Below are positions 4,910 through 7,658 of a stretch of DNA of 7,658 nucleotides, one piece after another. The position numbers and the translations under genes are program-made. The DNA comes from JACPNK01 sp964479745 (GTDB lineage: Bacteria; Patescibacteriota; Minisyncoccia; 2-02-FULL-40-12; IGHO2-12-FULL-4): NCBI GenBank assembly GCA_964479745.1, contig CAYZNJ010000033.1:1-7658 (forward strand). Reading direction: 5' to 3'. Each line of letters opens with the position of its first letter. The stretch's first letter is position 1. The notes beneath the pieces were generated by a model. That model had not been told where the DNA came from. It did not search any database and saw nothing but the letters and a program-made list of their open reading frames with translations.

Positions 4910-5815
4910 ATGGACAAACTTCCCGAAAGAATTTCTGAAAATTCAGTCACAACTTTGAGGCCAGTCAGCGAAGGCGCCGAAAAGTGGCTTTACCGGCCGA
5001 TCAAGTGTCTAGATCACGGCTTTGTTTATCTGGTTGACTACATGGGCAATGACGACGCGATAGTCCAAGCGGCTAGAGTTTCTTACGGACAAGGCACAAA
5101 GAAAACTTCAAGCGACGAGGGCTTGATCCGCTATCTTCGCCGTCATGTCCACACTACTCCTTCCGAGATGGTGGAATTCAAGTTTCACTGCAAAATGCCT
5201 ATTTTTGTGGCAAGGCAGTGGATCCGCCACCGGACCGCCAATGTCAACGAATATTCCGGACGCTACTCTGAAATGCTGGATGAATTTTATCTGCCCGAAC
5301 CTTCAGCCTTAAAACAGCAAGCAACCGGAAACCGGCAAGGCCGAGGAGACGACCTTGACCCTGTGGTTCAAGAGACCGTGTTATGTTTGTTGAAAGAAGA
5401 ATATGAAAGGCAATACGGTATTTATAAAAAGTTTTTAGGTTTTAATTTGGCCAAAGAACTTGCCCGTATCGGTCTTTCCGTTGCTAATTATACCCAGTGG
5501 TATTGGAAAATTGATCTGCATAATCTGATGCACTTTCTGCGGCTTCGTCTTGACGAACATGCTCAATACGAAATCAGAGTTTTTGGCGAAGCAATGGCGA
5601 TGATTGTAAAAGATGCCGTATCCGTTTCTTATCAAGCTTTTGAGGATTATCAACTTTACGCGGTTACTTTCTCTCGTTTAGAGCTGGATATTTTAAGCCA
5701 AAACCAATGGCCGATGAGCCAGGAAAAAGTCGCTGAAGTTATTCTGGCGATCTCTAACAAAAGAGAAAGAGAAGAGTTCTTAGAAAAATTAAGAAAAATT
5801 AAATTCATGGTTTAG
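4910..5815 (+). CDS. thyX: Flavin-dependent thymidylate synthase ThyX
   Basis: ThyX methylates dUMP to dTMP using methylene-tetrahydrofolate, FAD and NADPH, replacing ThyA. 301 residues. The hallmark motif RHR-x7-S is present at Arg106-His107-Arg108 to Ser116, continuing to Arg118-Tyr119. Other conserved blocks are GFVYLVDYMGNDDAIVQAAR (37-56), TTPSEMVEFKFHCKMPIFVARQW (82-104) and the dUMP/FAD-contacting HFLRLRLDEHAQYEIR (208-223). The form, with its DYMGND and WYWKIDLHNLMHF blocks, resembles the longer ThyX known from alphaproteobacteria and CPR. ATG 4910 has AAAGGA eight bases upstream; stop is TAG. It is transcribed from its own promoter next to tmk. Confidence 0.97.
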   Translation: MDKLPERISENSVTTLRPVSEGAEKWLYRPIKCLDHGFVYLVDYMGNDDAIVQAARVSYGQGTKKTSSDEGLIRYLRRHVHTTPSEMVEFKFHCKMPIFVARQWIRHRTANVNEYSGRYSEMLDEFYLPEPSALKQQATGNRQGRGDDLDPVVQETVLCLLKEEYERQYGIYKKFLGFNLAKELARIGLSVANYTQWYWKIDLHNLMHFLRLRLDEHAQYEIRVFGEAMAMIVKDAVSVSYQAFEDYQLYAVTFSRLELDILSQNQWPMSQEKVAEVILAISNKREREEFLEKLRKIKFMV

Positions 5816-5823
5816 TAAAAATT

Positions 5824-5844
5824 AAAAGCCCGTTGGGGCTTTTT
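5824..5844. terminator. Bidirectional terminator between thyX and the minus-strand gene
   Basis: AAAAGCCC (5824-5831) pairs with GGGCTTTT (5836-5843) around a GTTG loop. T-runs lie on both strands, so it can end thyX from the left and the convergent minus-strand gene, whose stop is at 5848-5850, from the right. Confidence 0.8.
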
Positions 5845-5847
5845 GTT

Positions 5848-6282
5848 TTACTGGTGGTCTTTGTGAAGATATCTTAAGGCGATGCTCGGGAAAACGTAAT
5901 AGTGATCAATGTTGTCCCAGCGGCAGCCGATTCTAAAATGGAGTCCGGTTTTGGTTGTCAGGGCAAAGTAGGGAAGAACAAACGGCCAGTTCTTTTTTAT
6001 AATCACAATTGAAAACTGCCATGAGCCTTTTTCCGGCAGAGGCAAAGAATTTTTTTGATTGCCCAAAAGCATTAAAGGCGGCTCAACCAAACACCAAGAA
6101 GTCGCATATCGCGGTATTTTTTGGGTGCCGGGGAAAGAATAGTCGCTGTGATCTTTATTTTTTAAATGAGCTGGCAGGCAATTTGGTCCAAGAATACCTA
6201 AACAAAGAGCTAAAATATATAATAAAATGAAGTAGAACCCAAAAATCAACGAGCCAATTTTTACAATTTTTTTAAGTTTCAC
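5848..6282 (-). CDS. Hypothetical membrane-anchored protein
   Basis: Not recognised. From GTG 6282 (read on the minus strand) it is 144 residues; TTG 6288 would add two. I prefer GTG because GGGAG (6293-6289) lies six bases upstream. The N-terminus is Lys-rich (VKLKKIVKIG), then one hydrophobic helix of about 23 residues (IGSLIFGFYFILLYILALCLGIL), then about 110 mostly polar residues with Trp, Tyr and Pro. This predicts an N-in, C-out anchor, or an uncleaved signal peptide. Three cysteines lie in the exported part (35, 64 and 120 from GTG), which could allow a disulfide. The TAA stop sits next to a shared terminator and a plausible promoter lies upstream, supporting a real gene. No enzymatic motif was seen. 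Confidence 0.65.
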   Translation of the reverse strand: MKLKKIVKIGSLIFGFYFILLYILALCLGILGPNCLPAHLKNKDHSDYSFPGTQKIPRYATSWCLVEPPLMLLGNQKNSLPLPEKGSWQFSIVIIKKNWPFVLPYFALTTKTGLHFRIGCRWDNIDHYYVFPSIALRYLHKDHQ

Positions 6283-6325
6283 TTCCAACTCCCGATCTTT
6301 GCTGTTTTAGATGATTCTGGTTTTA

Positions 6326-6355
6326 ATCTTAGCAAAATTTTTTAAATCGTGATAA
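6326..6355 (-). promoter_or_regulatory. Promoter for the minus-strand membrane gene
   Basis: Read on the minus strand: -35 TTATCA (6355-6350), 18-base spacer, -10 TAAGAT (6331-6326) preceded by TGC. Start is predicted near 6319, leaving a leader of about 37 bases with GGGAG before the gene. It overlaps the gatB promoter on the other strand. Confidence 0.45.
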
Positions 6356-6358
6356 ATT
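6329..6358 (+). promoter_or_regulatory. Promoter for gatB, predicted leaderless
   Basis: -35 TTAGCA (6329-6334), 18-base spacer, -10 TAAATT (6353-6358) with TG at 6350-6351. The gatB GTG begins six bases after the -10, where transcription itself should start. No Shine-Dalgarno sequence lies between. Both boxes match consensus only moderately. Confidence 0.45.
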
Positions 6359-6364
6359 AAAAAT

Positions 6365-7658
6365 GTGAATAAATACCTACCCACAATCGGCTTGGAGATT
6401 CATGCTGAACTTAAGACGCGAACTAAAATGTTCTGTGACTCCCCAAATGATCCGGATGAAAAACACCCCAATACGAACATTTGCCCGATTTGTACGGGCT
6501 ATCCGGGTACCCTGCCGGTAATTAACGAGGAGGCAATTAAAAAGGTCATTCTTGCTGGCATGGCTTTAAACTGCGAAATTGCCCGTCAAACAAATTTTGA
6601 CCGCAAAAATTATTTTTATCCGGACCTGCCTAAAGGCTACCAAATTTCACAATACAAGAGACCGCTGTGCTTCAATGGCTGGCTGGAGGTGGGTGACAAG
6701 AAAGTGAGAATAACCAGAATCCACCTTGAGGAAGACGCTGGGCGTCTTCAACATGATAGCAAAGGCGACCACAGCTTAGTTGACTTTAATCGGGCCGGAG
6801 TGCCTCTGATGGAGTTAGTTACCGAGCCAGACCTAAACAGCGCGGAAGAGGTCAAGGACTTTGTCGAAAAGTTAAGACTATTATTTCGTTATCTGAATGC
6901 TTCAGATGCGAATATGGAAAAAGGCCAAATGAGGGTTGAGGTGAATATAAGTGTAAAACGAAAAGAGCAAAACGAAAAAGAAAATAAAAAACTAGGAACT
7001 AAGGTTGAAATTAAAAACTTAAACTCAATTAGAGCGGCGGCTCAATCAGTAGACTATGAAATAAAAAGACAGGCAGGATTGCTGGAAGAAGGGAAGGAGG
7101 TCAAACAGGAAACCCGCGGTTGGGACGAGGCCGGACAAAAAACTTTTAGCCAAAGAAGTAAAGAGGAGGCGCATGATTATAGATACTTTCCTGAACCTGA
7201 TTTGCCCGTGCTTAATTTTGATAAAAAGTATTTAGAGGATATCAAATATTTAATGCCGGAATTACCCGAGCAGAGAAAAGAAAGATTTAAAAAGCAATAT
7301 GGCCTATCGACCGCGCAGGTGGATATATTCACCATAGCCAAGCATCTGGGGGACTATTACGAGAGAGTGGCAAGCGAGTTAGACACAGAGGCAAACCGAC
7401 TTCACCAAAACCAAAACGAGAAAGCGGAGTCTCACTTGCCGGCAAAATTACACTCTTTATCCGCCAACTATATGGTCACTGAATTTCCGCCTCTCATGAA
7501 CACCAAAAGTTTTGAAATTGATGAACTGGAAGGTTTTAAAATTACTCCCGAAGCCTTTGCTGAACTGATGGTTTTAATTTTTCACGAAAAACTTTCTTCA
7601 ACCGGAGCCAAGGCTGTTTTGAAAGAAATGGCAGAAACGGGTCTGCATCCCGAAGCAA
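6365..7658 (+). CDS. gatB: Aspartyl/glutamyl-tRNA amidotransferase subunit B, 3'-truncated by the window edge
   Basis: GatB binds misacylated Glu-tRNA-Gln or Asp-tRNA-Asn in the GatCAB complex, phosphorylates the acyl group and converts it to the amide with ammonia from GatA. 431 codons are open to the window end; the family is about 480-500 residues, so roughly the last 50-70 are missing. Visible blocks: LPTIGLEIHAEL (5-16); CPICTGYPGTLPVIN (40-54); YFYPDLPKGYQISQY; RIHLEEDAGRLQHD; DFNRAGVPLMELVTEPD; GTKVEIKNLNS; HDYRYFPEPDLP; then the helical linker and start of the YqeY-like tail. Three of the four zinc-type cysteines are present (24, 40 and 43; Ser26 at the fourth). GTG 6365 is the only reasonable start: the upstream ATG in another frame hits TGA at once. 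gatA and gatC are not in view. Confidence 0.96.
   Translation, partial: MNKYLPTIGLEIHAELKTRTKMFCDSPNDPDEKHPNTNICPICTGYPGTLPVINEEAIKKVILAGMALNCEIARQTNFDRKNYFYPDLPKGYQISQYKRPLCFNGWLEVGDKKVRITRIHLEEDAGRLQHDSKGDHSLVDFNRAGVPLMELVTEPDLNSAEEVKDFVEKLRLLFRYLNASDANMEKGQMRVEVNISVKRKEQNEKENKKLGTKVEIKNLNSIRAAAQSVDYEIKRQAGLLEEGKEVKQETRGWDEAGQKTFSQRSKEEAHDYRYFPEPDLPVLNFDKKYLEDIKYLMPELPEQRKERFKKQYGLSTAQVDIFTIAKHLGDYYERVASELDTEANRLHQNQNEKAESHLPAKLHSLSANYMVTEFPPLMNTKSFEIDELEGFKITPEAFAELMVLIFHEKLSSTGAKAVLKEMAETGLHPEA

Noticed and set aside
6009..6230. 73-codon + strand reading frame opposite the minus-strand membrane gene
   Set aside because: It is antisense to a frame with a better ribosome site, promoter, terminator and a clear membrane helix, and it shows no protein-like motif.
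1..7658. Alternative genetic code with TGA as Gly, as in some CPR groups
   Set aside because: No in-frame TGA occurs in any of the conserved genes, which translate normally with standard stops.

Overview
The window looks like a piece of a small, streamlined bacterial genome, most probably Candidate Phyla Radiation (Patescibacteria, perhaps Parcubacteria). The reasons are a 58-residue one-helix SecE, a GxxExxY/PDDEXK_3-type gene between nusG and rplK, flavin-dependent thymidylate synthase (ThyX), compact intergenic terminators and several non-ATG starts. The clade is inferred from gene content and protein style; no rRNA is present to confirm it. The standard genetic code fits: there are no in-frame TGA codons, and visible genes end in TAA or TAG.

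Layout, left to right. (1) 1-1814: 3' part of gyrB, whose start lies before the window. (2) 1815-2241: a 427-base gap packed with inverted repeats: a 29-bp hairpin right after gyrB, a strong promoter, a terminator, two more inverted repeats, and two adjacent palindromic units just before secE. (3) 2242-4029: secE, nusG, a GxxExxY gene and rplK, all on the + strand. The secE-nusG gap holds a nested inverted-repeat structure that pairs over a GAGGAGG Shine-Dalgarno-like sequence. The GxxExxY gene is AT-rich, is flanked by inverted copies of an RCGAATA motif, and interrupts the usual nusG-rplK junction. rplA does not follow rplK. (4) 4030-5844: terminator, promoter, tmk, terminator, promoter, thyX, terminator. 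tmk and thyX form a dTTP-synthesis pair transcribed as separate units. (5) 5848-6282, minus strand: an unrecognised small membrane-anchored protein, convergent with thyX and divergent from gatB. (6) 6365-7658: 5' part of gatB, apparently leaderless and sharing an overlapping bidirectional promoter region with the minus-strand gene.

Functionally the window is housekeeping: DNA supercoiling (GyrB), protein export (SecE), transcription elongation (NusG), ribosome (L11), dTMP/dTDP synthesis (ThyX, Tmk) and tRNA-Gln/Asn amidation (GatB). The unusual content is in the spaces between genes: a dense set of palindromic elements around secE-nusG, and a nuclease-like gene carrying its own flanking inverted repeats. 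No tRNA, rRNA, CRISPR array or known insertion sequence was recognised.
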